From positions 1 through 64,000 of the forward strand of contig JADNYJ010000159.1 of assembly GCA_015501075.1 (NCBI GenBank): 64,000 bases of DNA, given 5' to 3'. Below are positions 46,796-59,274 of this stretch, one piece after another. The notes beneath the pieces were generated by a model. It was not told the DNA's origin. It did not search any database and worked only from the letters and a program-made list of their open reading frames with translations. The position numbers and the translations under genes were made by a program. Source of the stretch: Gymnopilus junonius. Its lineage: Eukaryota; Basidiomycota; Agaricomycetes; Agaricales; Galerinaceae. How positions within the stretch are numbered: position 1 is the first letter of the stretch; every line of letters starts with the position of its first letter.

Positions 46796-47147
46796 CGAGG
46801 CCCTTCAATCATCCCGAACGTTTGACACTTTCCGAGTTCTTCGTAGACGTGGTCACTTTATAATAAGATATACGTTCTTAACGTATCTCAACCTCGTGGT
46901 GCGAAGACCCCCATATTCGAATATACATCCTTCCAGTTCAAAGCTTCGCTAAGAGTCGACAACGTACTAACCATACTTGCAAGTTCAAGGTCGTTAAATT
47001 CAAGGTCCCGCTAAGATTAGAGGGGGAAAACTGTCAATGCATTTGATTTCACAAATCACATTCCAGGTACGACCTTTCGAAGATAGTACTTACATCTGTT
47101 CTACGACACGCTTCTCCCGACACATCGATGGGAACGTGCTAGCGACG
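46796..47147. other. intergenic, no gene seen
   Basis: Spacer upstream of the small secreted protein gene; no supported ORF. Confidence 0.45.
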
Positions 47148-47156
47148 TATATATAA
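47148..47156 (+). promoter_or_regulatory. TATA box
   Basis: TATATATAA followed by an A run, 67 bp upstream of the ATG at 47223. Confidence 0.45.
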
Positions 47157-47222
47157 AAAAGCCTCTATCCAAGCTGACCACCCTGCTGTCTCTACGGGTG
47201 CGTCGCTCTCGCCGAACCCATC

Positions 47223-47839
47223 ATGCTCCCAACAATCACTACCCCATTGATCCAGTTCCTGGGCGCTGCCGCCCTTCTCTCTATCCAAGTCAACGCCTTT
47301 CCATCGCAAGGGGGGATTGTAGGAAGACAATCTACGCCTGTTACGGTAACGTGGACCCTGCCCTTGCCTTCCCATCCCATTTCATCTCTGATAATGACTA
47401 CTTAATGGGTACCCATGGTAATTAGGCCCCCCAATCCCTTTGGGCACCGACGCCATTCTATGTACTGGCCTAAACCTAACCGGACTGTGTTTCGTCACCC
47501 CAGGAAGGGATTCAACATGCCACAACTTCACCGGTCGCCTCGCCTCATTCAACAATGCGACAAAAAGCCTCTTTGTCCCTCCCGGACCCGAGCTGGCTTG
47601 TGCGCTCTTCCGGTAAGTCTTCATGTTTTGATTTCTCGGGTTATCAGAGCGATCGGGGAAGGTTGGCTAAAGTCCGCTTACCTAACAGGCGCTTGGATTG
47701 TCCTGTGGATGATTCGGAGACGAACGGTGTGGTTGCGTTTATTGGTGGTACCCCTGGGAGCGACCCGCCAGTTAATGATCTTTCTACTGTTCGTTTTGCG
47801 GATGTTGCACAGTCGTTTCAGTGTGCTTTTATTCCGTAG
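47223..47839 (+). CDS. small cysteine-rich secreted protein (frame uncertain between exons 1 and 2)
   Basis: Exon 1 (47223-47345) encodes a signal peptide (IQFLGAAALLSIQVNA). Exon 2 (47426-47612) and exon 3 (47689-47839) join in phase 2 and encode IPLGTDAILCTGLNLTGLCF, TCHNFTGRLASFNN, ELACALFR, RLDCPVDDSE and FQCAFIP. This gives six spaced Cys and several N-glycosylation sequons, as in fungal secreted effectors or cell-wall proteins. No known domain. The visible donors of exon 1 (for example GTAACG at 47346) give phase 0, but exon 2 needs phase 1. Either one base is missing, perhaps in the G or C runs at 47310-47316 or 47426-47432, or an unusual splice is used. The protein would be about 153 aa. 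Confidence 0.55.
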
Positions 47840-50748
47840 AGGGCGGGTGGGCGTTGGGTGTGGCAGTTGTGTACTGGAAATAGGGACGATAAAGAGTCGA
47901 ATTAATGAATTTCTGTCGTGTGTTTGTTTTTTTTCCGTGTTCCCTTATTTATTAGGAGTATGAACAGAAACAGGTCGAGAGCGCGACGGAAAGTGCAGAG
48001 CAAAGATCGTAAATAACAGGCATGCATTGAATATTTGACTTATTAACGATCCTTTGAGCCTCGTAGACGGACCTTCAGAAAGAAGTACCTTATGTTTAAA
48101 ATTCAAGTAACATGGCTCCCAAACGACGGTGAGGACATAGAGTGCTGGAGCTCTAGAGAAATAGGTATGACCATTAAATTTGAACGGGCAGTCAGGTCTT
48201 CAAAAAATCGTTCCTGAAAACTAACTTCAATGTGGTTGAGATCGATGAACCGACCCCAGGGAGAAGGCGATTTGATAACTTATCATGAGGAAAAGTAGTC
48301 ATCAAATACGAAATTAATCTGTGGTGGTATGTGTAAAAATTGCAGAGAATGTCGGAAGGCAGTGTTAAAGTTGGAGATTCGGCGGTAAGTGATATATGTA
48401 GGCGGATCTGGGTCGTCAAAGCCTTTTTAGAAGGATTTGGCAAGGTCCGGTTTGTAATGCTCGGTATTGTTCGGATATGCAGCCTAACTTGCCGAAAGCC
48501 GAAGGCGTTATTGATCAAAATAGGCAGCCCTACTGATTTCGTCGAGTTTATGGGCCCAGCCTTCTGACAGTATACCGAAATTCATTCAATGCCTGAGAAA
48601 TTGAAATTCAACGTAAACGCATATTCGAAGACTAACAAAAATCCCCCCGATCCATAAATTTATTCAGAAAATAAGATGAGCAAAGGCTAGTCGCCAAGAT
48701 AAAACTTTGGCTAATTTTGGTCTGTAGGTTATTCAGCGTTTATATCGATATTTGAATGAAGAGCAGTACTTATTAAGATCATACTATCAACGTAACAATA
48801 TGCTCGATAAATAAATGCTCTATATATTGGTTTTTCAATTCCAATAAAGTCCACGAAGGGTTTACGAATCATCATCTCGTTCCGGCCTGTGTCTGCTCGA
48901 TAGACTGTCTGGCTTTCGACTTTTGTCTTAACTTTTAACTACAGGACCTTTAATTTGGCTTATCACTTTTATCTAGTGGCAATCTGTACGTGTTGTGCTG
49001 ATGAGATAAGCGGCTGCTTTACGAGCGGCATGGAATTCATCATGCGTTCCCACTCTGAGACTAGTCATTTCAGAAAAATATACTTTGACTAGGCGTGAGT
49101 CTTCACGAACCGATTCACGGAAATTTACTCCTGCGACTTGCTGTTTACAGAACGCGTCATCCATATGGCCAATTAATTTCAAGTCTTCCTTACGGGGGCA
49201 CTATAAGAGCATTCTTCATCCGCCGGCCTTGGTTTATCCGAAGCAACTTGATGTCCTCTTACCGAAAACCTGGTCGTCATATCATTTTTACCGCACTCTT
49301 CTCTGATCTACGACCACGTTAGCGTTTCGATGTAAGCGTAAGAGATGAATAAACCTTTATTTCTCTATCACAAAGCTCGTCACGGGACTGTCGTTTCTTG
49401 GGGAGGGCGTCCTGACCAACAGTGCTCCCTGCTTTATAATATATCCAGTGCGCGCAGGGTAGAGAGAGACGCGCTGATAAATCTGTGTCCGACCTTCGCA
49501 TGTTACGAAGGTAATCTACTCTGACAATGTGCTGAACTCATCCGCTTCTGAGCGTCTTGACTTTACTCTGGTCGTACAAGGGTTTGGACGTGAACTGGAC
49601 GTGTAATATTTGACAGTCGCATGAATATGTCAGCCGTTGGTTCTTCGTACCTCTCTCTGGCCTTCATGTTTTTTTAGGATATTTGAATGCGCAAGACATA
49701 CGACATCCCCAGACCGTGATAAATTCCGGCTTTAGATATGGCTGGACGAAAGGCGGCGATCTTGCCTCGATGTAGAGTATTACGATCGTGGTGATAATTG
49801 ATGTTTTGGACAAGTTACAACGGCTTCAACGGCCATATGATAGTCCCGGTAGCTCTGTGTTGGACTGTCTGCCGAGTGGCCATGATGTGGCGTTCCTTCT
49901 ATCTGGCCAACTTCCTTCTCAGCTGACATGCTAGGACGGGAGTCCGTTTTCAAAGCGTAGAAATCCTCCCATGGTAATGCTTATCCCAACCCCTGATAAC
50001 TAGAAATATTGTCGGCGTATACTACATACTAGTCTAGGATGCAATTTAGCTTTCCTTTTCCGACCAGGCTGCGCAACGTCAGACAAAAAATTCGCAAGGA
50101 GCTTGATATGTGTGAATGTGATCGCTGGGCGTCCTGGGCTAATTGACACGCCATCCGCGGCATTACACACAAGGTGTATTACTCTATGAATCATGAGCAG
50201 GCGTAAAAACTATACCCCCCAAGTTCAATACCACGTAATCTACCGCAATTAGGATTATAAATTCGTGATTCAGACGACATAGCTTTTTGAATTTGTTGTC
50301 GCTTGAAGAGCTCCATGTTGCAGATTTGGCTTAAAGCCGGAGCATACCCAAAGCTCAGTCATAGTCAATGTCGGGGACAGCGGACGTCATTCTGGTCTAT
50401 ACCCGATATTAATAACGAACTATGATCAATCTCAGCTCACTTTGGAGTCAGGTGGGGAGATGCTCTCGTGGGAAGGCGACACCACCACTCAGAGGTTGGG
50501 TGGTAAACTTGAAGCGGATGAAATGAGGCAACGGCAAGAAGACTAGTAGACTACATGATAATTCGGAAAGCAAAAAAACTAGCGGTACAATTTTCTACGC
50601 GATTTAGATAGCCTGAAGTACGATGAGATGTTGGGGCCTATGGATAGGGATGTGTCCGTAAGAGAAAATAAGTCCTAGACTGATACAGAAGGCGTACGAC
50701 GATACAAAGGACAAAAGAACCCAAAACAAATAAGAAAATAAAAAGATT
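47840..50748. other. 2.9-kb region without a supported gene
   Basis: Mostly AT-rich. ORFs at 48192-48518 and 48973-49182 (both minus) are short, isolated and without motifs. A TATA-rich, low-complexity part lies near 48750-48850. No RNA gene recognised. Confidence 0.45.
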
Positions 50749-52822
50749 TTAACTACCATCTTTGCCCGTCTCTTTTTGTGCGTCGCCTGTGCGACTATTC
50801 ATTCCAGGCGATGGTATATTGACACCTAAGGAAACGTCTTCTTCCTTCGCTCGCTTAGTACTGCTGCTGATCCCCATTACTAACCCACTACCCGTGCTTG
50901 TCGAGCTACCTGCACGCGCATGCTCACCCCCGAATATCTCGCCTCTATGATCTCCACCAGCCCCTCCACGTTCCCACGAAAGAGAGTCGCGTCCAGAAGG
51001 TGCATGGGATGAGTTGGAATTATTGTTGTTTGAGAGAAAGTCGAGCCAATTTCCGTTTGCTGGTCCTTCAGGGTGAGCGGATGAGGGTGCTGCGGATTGG
51101 TTGTTGGATACTGGGAGTGGTGTTAGTTAGACTCTGCAAGGAACAGTGAATGACGTTTGAATATACCAAAAGGAGGATAATGAATAAAGAAGAGAGAAGT
51201 ATAGGATGTCATGATGGAAATTACGAGTAATAAAAGAAAAACAACATACCTGAGCTCGACGGAACAGAAGGCGCAGACGATGCGGAGTTACCGCCTGCAC
51301 TGCTATTGTGGACTGGCCATTCCAGCGAAACCAGGCCCGAACCTTGTTGAGCCTGATTCTGGTGTCGATTCTGCTGCTCCTCGGCGTCTAGGAATACCGA
51401 AAACAAATCTGAACTAGAACCAGGCCCACCTCCGGGTCCAGAAGGTTGCGATGAAGGAGGAGGGTTCCGCATCATATTAGAGTACATTCCAGGGGGGTCA
51501 TACGACGCTGAGCTGGTGCTGCTACTTCGTGGTGGCAATCCGAATCCAGAACCGCCACCTCTTGATGACAGCGGAGCTCGAGAAAAGTCGGACTGAAGTG
51601 GTATGAACGACGGTGGCGGTGACTGATGCGAAGAGGAGACGGGGAAGAAAGGCTGATACTGTGTGCTGGAACCGTGGTGGGGAGGACCGCTTTGACTGTG
51701 ACTGTGATGCTGGGAAGGGTGGTGCCCATATTGTGGCGGCCGATTGAATGCCCCAGAACTTTGTCCCGAGTAATAGGGGTAGTTGCCGCTGCCTTGATCG
51801 ACCGAATCGGATGGAGACCTACTATGACCTGGATGGAGACTCAGACGCGAGCTACGCTTCGTAGTGTCTCGCATACCAATGCTGCGGTCATTGGAGATAG
51901 GGAGGGTAGAGCCTCCGCTAGCCGATTGGCCGCCGATGTGGAGAGACAAAGGTGGAGGCTGAGGAATGGAAAGACTTCGGTGACCTGGGGACGTATAGTC
52001 CATCTAGATTAGAGAAGATTAAGCAGCGAAATGAAGGGAAAGCTCTGCGACGTACGTTACTAGTTACCATGTCCGGTGGTGGCTTCAACTTTCCATCATG
52101 CCTTCGCTTATTCCTAGCTGGGAGGTCATCGTCATCATCTCCGTCGTCGTCGTCGCCGTCACCGATGTCATCGAGCTTGCTGGCGCTGGCATTGGAAAAA
52201 TCTTGCGGACCCCGTGTGTCTTTTTCTCCGTCATGCTGATGGGCGACAATAAGGTGTGCCTCTATGACATGAAGAATGAACTCACCCTCATATGTCTCTG
52301 GACGATGTCGTGTATGTCTGAGGAACCGTACTGGTACAGTTTTACATGGTGGCCTGGACGTTCTTCTGATAAAAATAGAATTGAGTCAGCATGATATGTC
52401 AGGCAGAGGGGTGTGTGAGTCCATGACGATGGACAGACCGAAGATAATGACCGCAACGTCGACAGAGCACAGTACACCGAGCTCATACGCCTTCTTGAAG
52501 AGCCCATTCTTGCGCTGAAGAGAGACGGGATGAAGGAGTTAGTGATAAGAATAAGAATAATCTGCCAAGCCAAGCAGAACAAAAATAGGCCGAAAGCAAG
52601 GGTGAGCCCTGCGACATACCTTTAAAAAGGTGACAGAGCGGTTTCGTTCATGCTAAGTATAATTCAGGGTAAGCGAGGACGTTAGGCGATGGGGCGTAGA
52701 GTATAATTGGAGAGGAGGAAGAAGGGGAGGAGGGGAGAATGGGGAGAGACGATAATAGACGTGGAGGCAGAGAGCTAGATGCTTACAGTAATAGGTTGTA
52801 TTTCGATCTTTCTTCTGCCCAT
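50749..52822 (-). CDS. RLM1: MADS-box transcription factor, Mef2/Rlm1 type
   Basis: Seven exons on the minus strand (52822-52787, 52652-52620, 52514-52439, 52365-52286, 52235-52068, 52003-51250, 51110-50749) join to 502 aa. Residues 1-60 are a MADS box: [23 protein letters not shown], then [20 protein letters not shown] and AVIIF. These make DNA contacts and the dimer interface. The following segment [18 protein letters not shown] is the Mef2-type extension. Then come an acidic run ([15 protein letters not shown]), a basic KRRHDGK patch, and a long Ser/Pro/Gly/Gln/His-rich region typical of activation domains. Fungal homologues (Rlm1/RlmA/Smp1) act in the nucleus downstream of the cell-wall-integrity MAP kinase. 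The very short first exons are conserved features of MADS genes. No break seen. Confidence 0.9.
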
Positions 52823-55800
52823 GTTGCAGGATGTAAAGGACGGGGAAAGCGAGGAAACTGGAGACACGAATCTCGCTCAACTGCCCAGTCTTTGAACCTT
52901 TGGAACAGCTTTACTCTAGTTTGTCACGAAACTTTCATCCGGCTCTCCTATGCCGAGCGATCTCTCCAGTCTCTGATTGGTCGAGCGGTACTACCCCGCC
53001 CAGTGTGCCGCTTTCTTGCCACTGCCATATGTTGCCGAAGGCTCTCCTCCACAGTCCTTTTCTGGAACGGAAATCTCACACACACGACTATTGCTCCCGG
53101 TGATATCGTGGTCTTCCATCAGCCATAGCCATCGCTTCTCCGCAGCACCCAATGCCTCTCCCTTCTCCTCTCGCTCTCTTCGGATCTTTTGCCTCGTTCT
53201 CTTTCATATCATTGGTAGCCAGCTCTTAGCTCCCATCATCACCTTTCAAGGTCTGACGCGCGACAGTATGTTTGCAAGGTCTGTATGCACAGGTCAGCCG
53301 CCCATAACTCGTGTAGCTTCTAATACCGAGGGAAGATACACAAGACTCTCCGCTTCTATGTAGAAACCGAGAACAATACATCATATCCTTTGTTTGTTCT
53401 ATCATTCAACTCCGTTCACACACATCTGATCTTCCGAGATACTGTCATGTCATCTCCCGCCTTGTCCTCAGGAAGGCGCTCTCAAGTTCACTCGCTAATT
53501 CATCTTCTTCCGTCTATTCGATTCCACCTAGTTGTCCTCTTAGATCTGATGATATGGTTTCGTCTCCTTGGTCTTCATCTTTGATCTGGTGCGCCGTCTG
53601 CAATTGTCCCCCATTCCTACTGTTCAAGATCACTTGGCGCACTGTATCCCATTTGGGTGTAATATCGGGGTGCCACTGGAAATGCTGTCAGACAGTCGTA
53701 TGTTACTCACTCCAGCTCTGTGTGGTTTACGAACTTTCTAGTTGGCCTTTATCTCCCTTCCATTCTCTTCCATGCTTTCCTCGGGGACCTCATCTCGTTA
53801 CTCCGGCGGCCTTATATCTTTCTCCCGAGAGAAACAAACGACTACGTGTCATAACACCCCCCCTTTTTCTCTATGCGTTTATATCACGAATCAATTGACG
53901 GTATCCAATCCTTAGCTTCGGATGTCTCATCACCAGCCAACGTTTAACTATGCCCCAACTCAGCTAGTGGGAATCTACGAGCTGTCAGGAGTTCGTTTCT
54001 GAAATGCCGCGAAGGTGTCCACCCGCGTGACTCCACTTGCCGACTTCTTTCCTGTTCTCACTACGAAATGTTCCTACCTCTGTCTATTCCAAGGTCTGTA
54101 AAGTCGGGCCCGCAATCTCCTCAACCTTTTCTTAGTCCTCAGCGGTCTCTGAATTATTGTGATCCGCTTCTTCTCGACGGCCGTACGCGACGAGTCTGCT
54201 GGAGAGCGCGACGGTCCCCAGCAAGCTACACTCTAAGTCCCCCCCGCCGAAGCCCGACCATGTTAACTCATATGCTGAGTAAACGAGCACACCCTCATGT
54301 CATCGTTTCAATCGGAGCACACGGATTCTTACGCCAGATTGCCCATGCTTCTCGTTTACGGCCAGTATGTACGTACCTGTGTTTGAATCTGAATTCAAAT
54401 CTGAAACTGGTTTAGACTCTCACCCATTCCGGGTAGACAAACTCCTGGCTGGCTTAGAGAGGACTACCCATGTGTTTGCCAAGCGCCACTTCTCTCCCAT
54501 CTTTCAAACAAAGCTGGGTATCAGGTCTAAAGCGCCTATCTACATGAGTTTTCCCCCTACTTGTCCCGTTCTGTTAGCACGATCGATGGTTCTTCGCTTT
54601 GTTTCTGCACCCGTGCTCTGAGAAGGCAGATGGGCTCGCTGGTTTTTCCGACGATGATGGTAATTCCTACGCATCCTCGATCTGATCAGTTTCGCATATT
54701 CATCAAGTAACGAGCGGGTGAGACGGTAAGAATCATTCCTCTTGTATCTCTCACACCTCAAAACCCGGAGTCAATGCTTCGCAACACGATTCCAGTAGAA
54801 TATGAACTTATGTTGCCCGGCCCGCCGCACGGAAACTTGATCCAACGGGTTGATGCACGGCCACGGAAGACGCTTGGCCAGCGCGGTGTGACTCATTCTA
54901 CTGATTGAACCTTGTTTGTCGTTGCCTGATGGCGGTCTCAACAGGAAGAAGGGAACGAAATTTGCTCTGATCTCTTGTCTGCGAGCAGCTTCTCGATTGT
55001 TACACTCGGCACGGTTGAATGGCTTTACTCGAGTTGGCATCAACATCGGTTTCCTACGCCATTGATTAGCACCCGCATCCTTGTTCCCTTTCCATGAAAC
55101 TTGGCCGGGAAAAGCTTAGTACGCAAAGCTTCATATCTGTCACTGATAGAGCGTATTCCGATGTGATGAATAATATTATTAGGACCCACCCTTCTTGTTA
55201 CTTAGAAAGGCTATCCTATAGTTTCCTATTTCCTACACCATAATTCGACTCCCGTTCCTCAGTAAGAATAGAAAAAGAATTTGAAATTGAGCTGAAAATA
55301 TACCCTACGTCGATCGTCAGTCCCCGATCGATGAGAAATCGGAAGAAATTGCCCTGGAAATTCCAACCCCGCGCGTAATGTACGCCCCTTCAAATTTAAA
55401 AATACGTCTGGGAAACGGGCACTCTGTAACTTATGTCCGTTGCTGCTCTCCATCTCACCCCCTGATTGTCGAGTAACAACGTATCACTTCCCTAGTTTCC
55501 AACATCTGGTCGCAATGCTCATGGTATGTTGGTGTCTTACATGGATCAAATTGCACTGCTATTGCCTCTGCCATTGCCTCTTGCGCAGGTCTCTGACCCT
55601 AATCAATCGATACTCTAAATTTCAATTCACGTCCGCATGATAAATTGGTCAGTTATAGCTATTTTTGAAGACAATTTAGTGGTCGCTTAATTAAAGAAAT
55701 AGACGACGCTGGGCCACCGTTTATAATTATACTCCATTGTTGAGTGGCGGGTACGCCCTGATTGATGTCGTACCCGAATGGAATGTGCATCACAAACCTG

Positions 55801-56039
55801 ACAGTAGGCAAAATTACCTCTCAATATCCAATACTAGCCCATTGCTTCGTTGGCCGCTCTTATCTCGTATTGCAATATCTTAAATGATTTGTGAATTCAA
55901 TTGTGCATTCAATTTACTTCTTTTTACCTTGACCTGCTGTACCTTCCGACTTAGATGGCTAGCAGATTTTTTTACTTGCTGATTTCCGATGCGCCACCCT
56001 GCGTCTGAAGATTTTTTGACTTCGAATTGAAATTACTGG
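52823..56039. other. 3.2-kb region without a supported gene
   Basis: A CT-rich plus strand near 52880-53560 probably includes the promoter and 5' leader of the MADS gene. ORFs 52739-53128, 53554-53898 and 54367-54621 have no motif or splice support. The stretch 55480-56039 is AT-rich. Confidence 0.45.
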
Positions 56040-56046
56040 TATAAAG
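56040..56046 (+). promoter_or_regulatory. TATA box
   Basis: TATAAAG, 39 bp upstream of the ATG at 56085. Confidence 0.5.
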
Positions 56047-56084
56047 CAACTGTCTCCAATTTGAAATTATTGCACTGGACCACA

Positions 56085-56490
56085 ATGAAGTCCTTTTTCT
56101 CTTTGCTCGCTCTCGGCCTCGGCTCCTCTCTCATCCGACTTGTACCAGTCAATGCAGGTATAATTGCCTACGGCGGTAATTTCTGCGGAGGAAGTGCTGG
56201 CGCCGACGTGATCTGTGATGGAAGATGTATTGACCTCTATGGTCGCAACTCGTTCAAAGTGGGTAACAATACCCGACTTCAGAATTCCAGTTAATATTTA
56301 TCGTATTCAGATCAACGCCACAGATGTGAACACATACTGTGTCAAAGTCTACTCGGAGGATTATTGCAAGTCTGCTACGCCCTCGCAGTCCATTTCAATC
56401 GAGTTGCCTGGGGTCTGTACTACCTTCGGTCCGGAGACAACCGATATGCATCGATGGGTAGCATGCACCCCTGCGCTCCTGTGTGTCTAA
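56085..56490 (+). CDS. small cysteine-rich secreted protein, 117 aa
   Basis: Exons 56085-56258 and 56311-56490 join in phase 0 through a 52-bp intron. The second ATG of the open frame (56085) was chosen over 56061 because it begins a standard signal peptide, MKSFFSLLALGLGSSL. The mature part has eight Cys (NFCGG, VICDGRC, NTYC, DYC, GVC, ACTPALLC) and one or two N-glycosylation sites. Small size, secretion and Cys content fit an effector-like or cell-surface protein. I do not recognise a family. Its own TATA box supports expression. Confidence 0.7.
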
Positions 56491-58529
56491 ATTGTTTGGC
56501 AATGTAAGCTCTATTCAATTCCAAAAGTTCACTTTCTAACGTTCAACACGGGAACAGTACCTCAACAGCCACGTCGAATTCCATTCACGTAGCCTAGTCC
56601 ATAAATAACTAATCAAAGTTGTTATCGATCCGTTCCGTTCGTAGCCTAGTTTGGAGCAATTGTAAGGCAAGGACTGTCCTTAGTGGATGTGTCTGTTGAA
56701 ACAGGTGACGCAATTGCTCTTCAAGCCGTCCAGACTCCAGAGCAGTAATGTCGTAAGACCCTTTCGACCGGGTCCATATATCCGGAATACGCCACTGCCC
56801 CAGAGAAAGTCCACCAGAGGAAACTTTCAATTTCGGTAGATTGGAATGATCTCGGGCTCGTATAGTATATATCTAATGCCGGATAAGACCTAGCACATGA
56901 GGACTGTTCCTGATTGCGAAATCATCTGAAGGTTATTAGCTTTCGTACAGAAGTAAATGTAAACTAAGCCGTTGAATCTTTACGAAACGGCTAAAGACTC
57001 TATCATTGCCCACTTAAATATTGAGATATTGCAACTCCTGAAGCCTCTTATTCTGCCACTGTTATCCATACCTCCGCCCAACATATGAAGCTCAGTCAAC
57101 CGCCTCAATCGATAAGTGTGAACATGTGAACGTCCCCTCCATCACAAATCCACGCTCTATCGCTCCGCAATGTTCTCAATGAGAAGGATGGGCGATTGGA
57201 CGTACAACGCAATGAACAGTTCATTTCGCTTAAACCATTTAATCGAACGAATCTGGATTCGGGATTATGACCTACCAAACAGGTAAAAAAATCTCGCAAC
57301 CCTCATGACGTGGACTGCGGAATTGAGCCATAACGCCGTAATCTTTGTCTAAAAGAAACCGTGCTCATGCTCATACGTAGATATAGATGGGATTGCCTTG
57401 CGAGGATCGCGCGGGTGCTATGTTGACCAGGTCCTAACAAACCACAATCGCAGGCATCGTTACAGTCTGAATCGCACCCCCCAGGCTCCCCGATCCGTTA
57501 CTCAGGGTCTGTCATGTGAGGATACACAGGGAACGTTGGTCGATTCTGGAATCTGGACTCAGAGAGGAGTCATAACGCCATCCTCGATTGGAATTTCTGT
57601 GTTATCATAGTCCGCTGTACCAAAGTATAAATATGAATTGTTTAGGGTAATCTCAGAATTTATTTATAAGACGATGTTGAGAGCCCATCAGGCCCCGATG
57701 CACAGATGAGTCCCCCTTCGCGAATCGCGCGTGGCAAAAATAGGACTCTTTATTGAAGGAATTTCAAATATGTCGGTGGTTTTACGCCCTGGGTCTCGAC
57801 AACGAAAATAATAACTCGACAATTTCACAGGGACTAAAAAACGCTGTAAAAGGTAGGCACTCCGATTGTGCAACTACCTAGTAACTAACTAAGTACTTAG
57901 TAAAGCGTAGATCAAAGTCGGGTCTTCACTGAACACACAAAACTCTCAAAGTGGTGTCACTTAACTCTCATAGTCGTGATATATTGGGAACTTCCAAGCG
58001 TTGCTCATTGTGCTTTCTCCCAGTATGCTCTTAGTATCTCTTGGTTGCAGTTATCTTTAAGTTTAACATCGGGAGCGATCAGCGTGCCTTTCTCTTACAA
58101 CGGAGATTGACTAATTTTAGGAGAGGGAAGCGGGAAAGGATGTAGGAACAGGGGCTATGCGTTCGTTAACACCGATATTCCGTCATGGGTATCCTTGGAC
58201 AAATTTGGCTTAGGGATTGGGTATGGACCGGTCGTGCTGCGCTTCACTGTACCTTGGCTGGTATGCCTACTTTAAGGATGCAGCGAGGTCAGTTCTAATC
58301 ATCGGATATTTAACAGCTCGTGTCAGTGAACATACCTTTCTCGTTCTTTCCAGACTTACAATATGTTCGCTGAGAAAACTTTGCCAGCAGCAGGGGTTGA
58401 GGCGAGATGAGGCGAGTGCGGTGTGACTAGGTCGTAGGGTCTAGACCTCATGCCGGCCAGCCAGGCCGAGGCGCAGCCGATCTATTTTTGCTCTTGTCAG
58501 ATGATCGTAGGGTACGCTGACGTCACTGA
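56491..58529. other. 2.0-kb region without a supported gene
   Basis: Short ORFs only (for example 56830-56609 minus and 57398-57610 plus); none has a motif. No RNA gene recognised. Confidence 0.45.
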
Positions 58530-58535
58530 TATAAA
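58530..58535 (+). promoter_or_regulatory. TATA box
   Basis: TATAAA, 43 bp upstream of the ATG at 58579. Confidence 0.5.
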
Positions 58536-58578
58536 CCAAGAAAGCTGGGCATTATCGCACACAACTACCACCACCATC

Positions 58579-59274
58579 ATGTCCATCCTACATCATCACG
58601 AAATATTGCTCATTCTCCTCGCGTCCCTATTCACCTCCTCCAATGCCCAAATGTTCCGTCACAGAACAACGCCAGTGGGAAGGATCATAGGAGGGTGTAT
58701 CGTCGGTGCGTCTGCCTCTCGTCCTCTCGCCAAGCGCCCCTTGTCTCATGTTTTTTTTTTCTGCATGGTGACATAGCTGGCCTTTTCATCATATTTCTCC
58801 TATGTCTCTGTATGTTAATGGTACGCAGACGTCGGAGGGTCAATACCGTCGGCGCGCCGATGTACACCCCGACTTTCTGGACTGGGAGGTCGCTCTGGGG
58901 CGGTTCCAACACCAACAACGATCCTGCGTATGGAGGTCAAAATGTTCCTCAGGGAAGCTATGGGTACCAACCGTATTATGGAAACAACTACGACAACAAC
59001 TATGAAGGTGGGAACCAGCAAGGACCATACAATAACGCCCCTGCTCCACCACCTACGTATCAGGCTGGGAGCTATGGTCCCAATGCACCATCGGTGAGTA
59101 ACATAACCCGACTTTTTCGAATTTCAACGGGTGCTGACGGCGGACAAATGTTTATTAGGGACAAAATTACAATGCTGTGAGTTTCGTATTTCTCGTATTC
59201 AAATTATTATGCTGAATAATGGTTTCCGCAAGCCGCCTGTACCGCCTCCTGCTGCTTACACGAAAGCGCAGTAA
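58579..59274 (+). CDS. single-pass membrane protein with Tyr/Asn/Gly/Pro-rich tail
   Basis: Exons 58579-58705, 58777-59093, 59159-59176 and 59233-59274 join in frame to 167 aa. Order: signal peptide (ILLILLASLFTSSNA), a short outer segment, one transmembrane helix (IIGGCIVAGLFIIFLLCLCM), a basic stop-transfer RRRRR, and a cytosolic tail. The tail has repeats of GSYGYQPYYGNNYDNNYEGG type and PAPPPTYQAG, a PPxY-like motif that can bind WW domains of Nedd4/Rsp5 ubiquitin ligases. Proteins of this design are common in Agaricomycetes and are thought to be adaptors or sensors; the function here is unknown. The third exon has only 18 nt. Confidence 0.75.

Noticed and set aside
51626..52012. 128-codon plus-strand ORF
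   Set aside because: Opposite strand of the long MADS-box gene exon.
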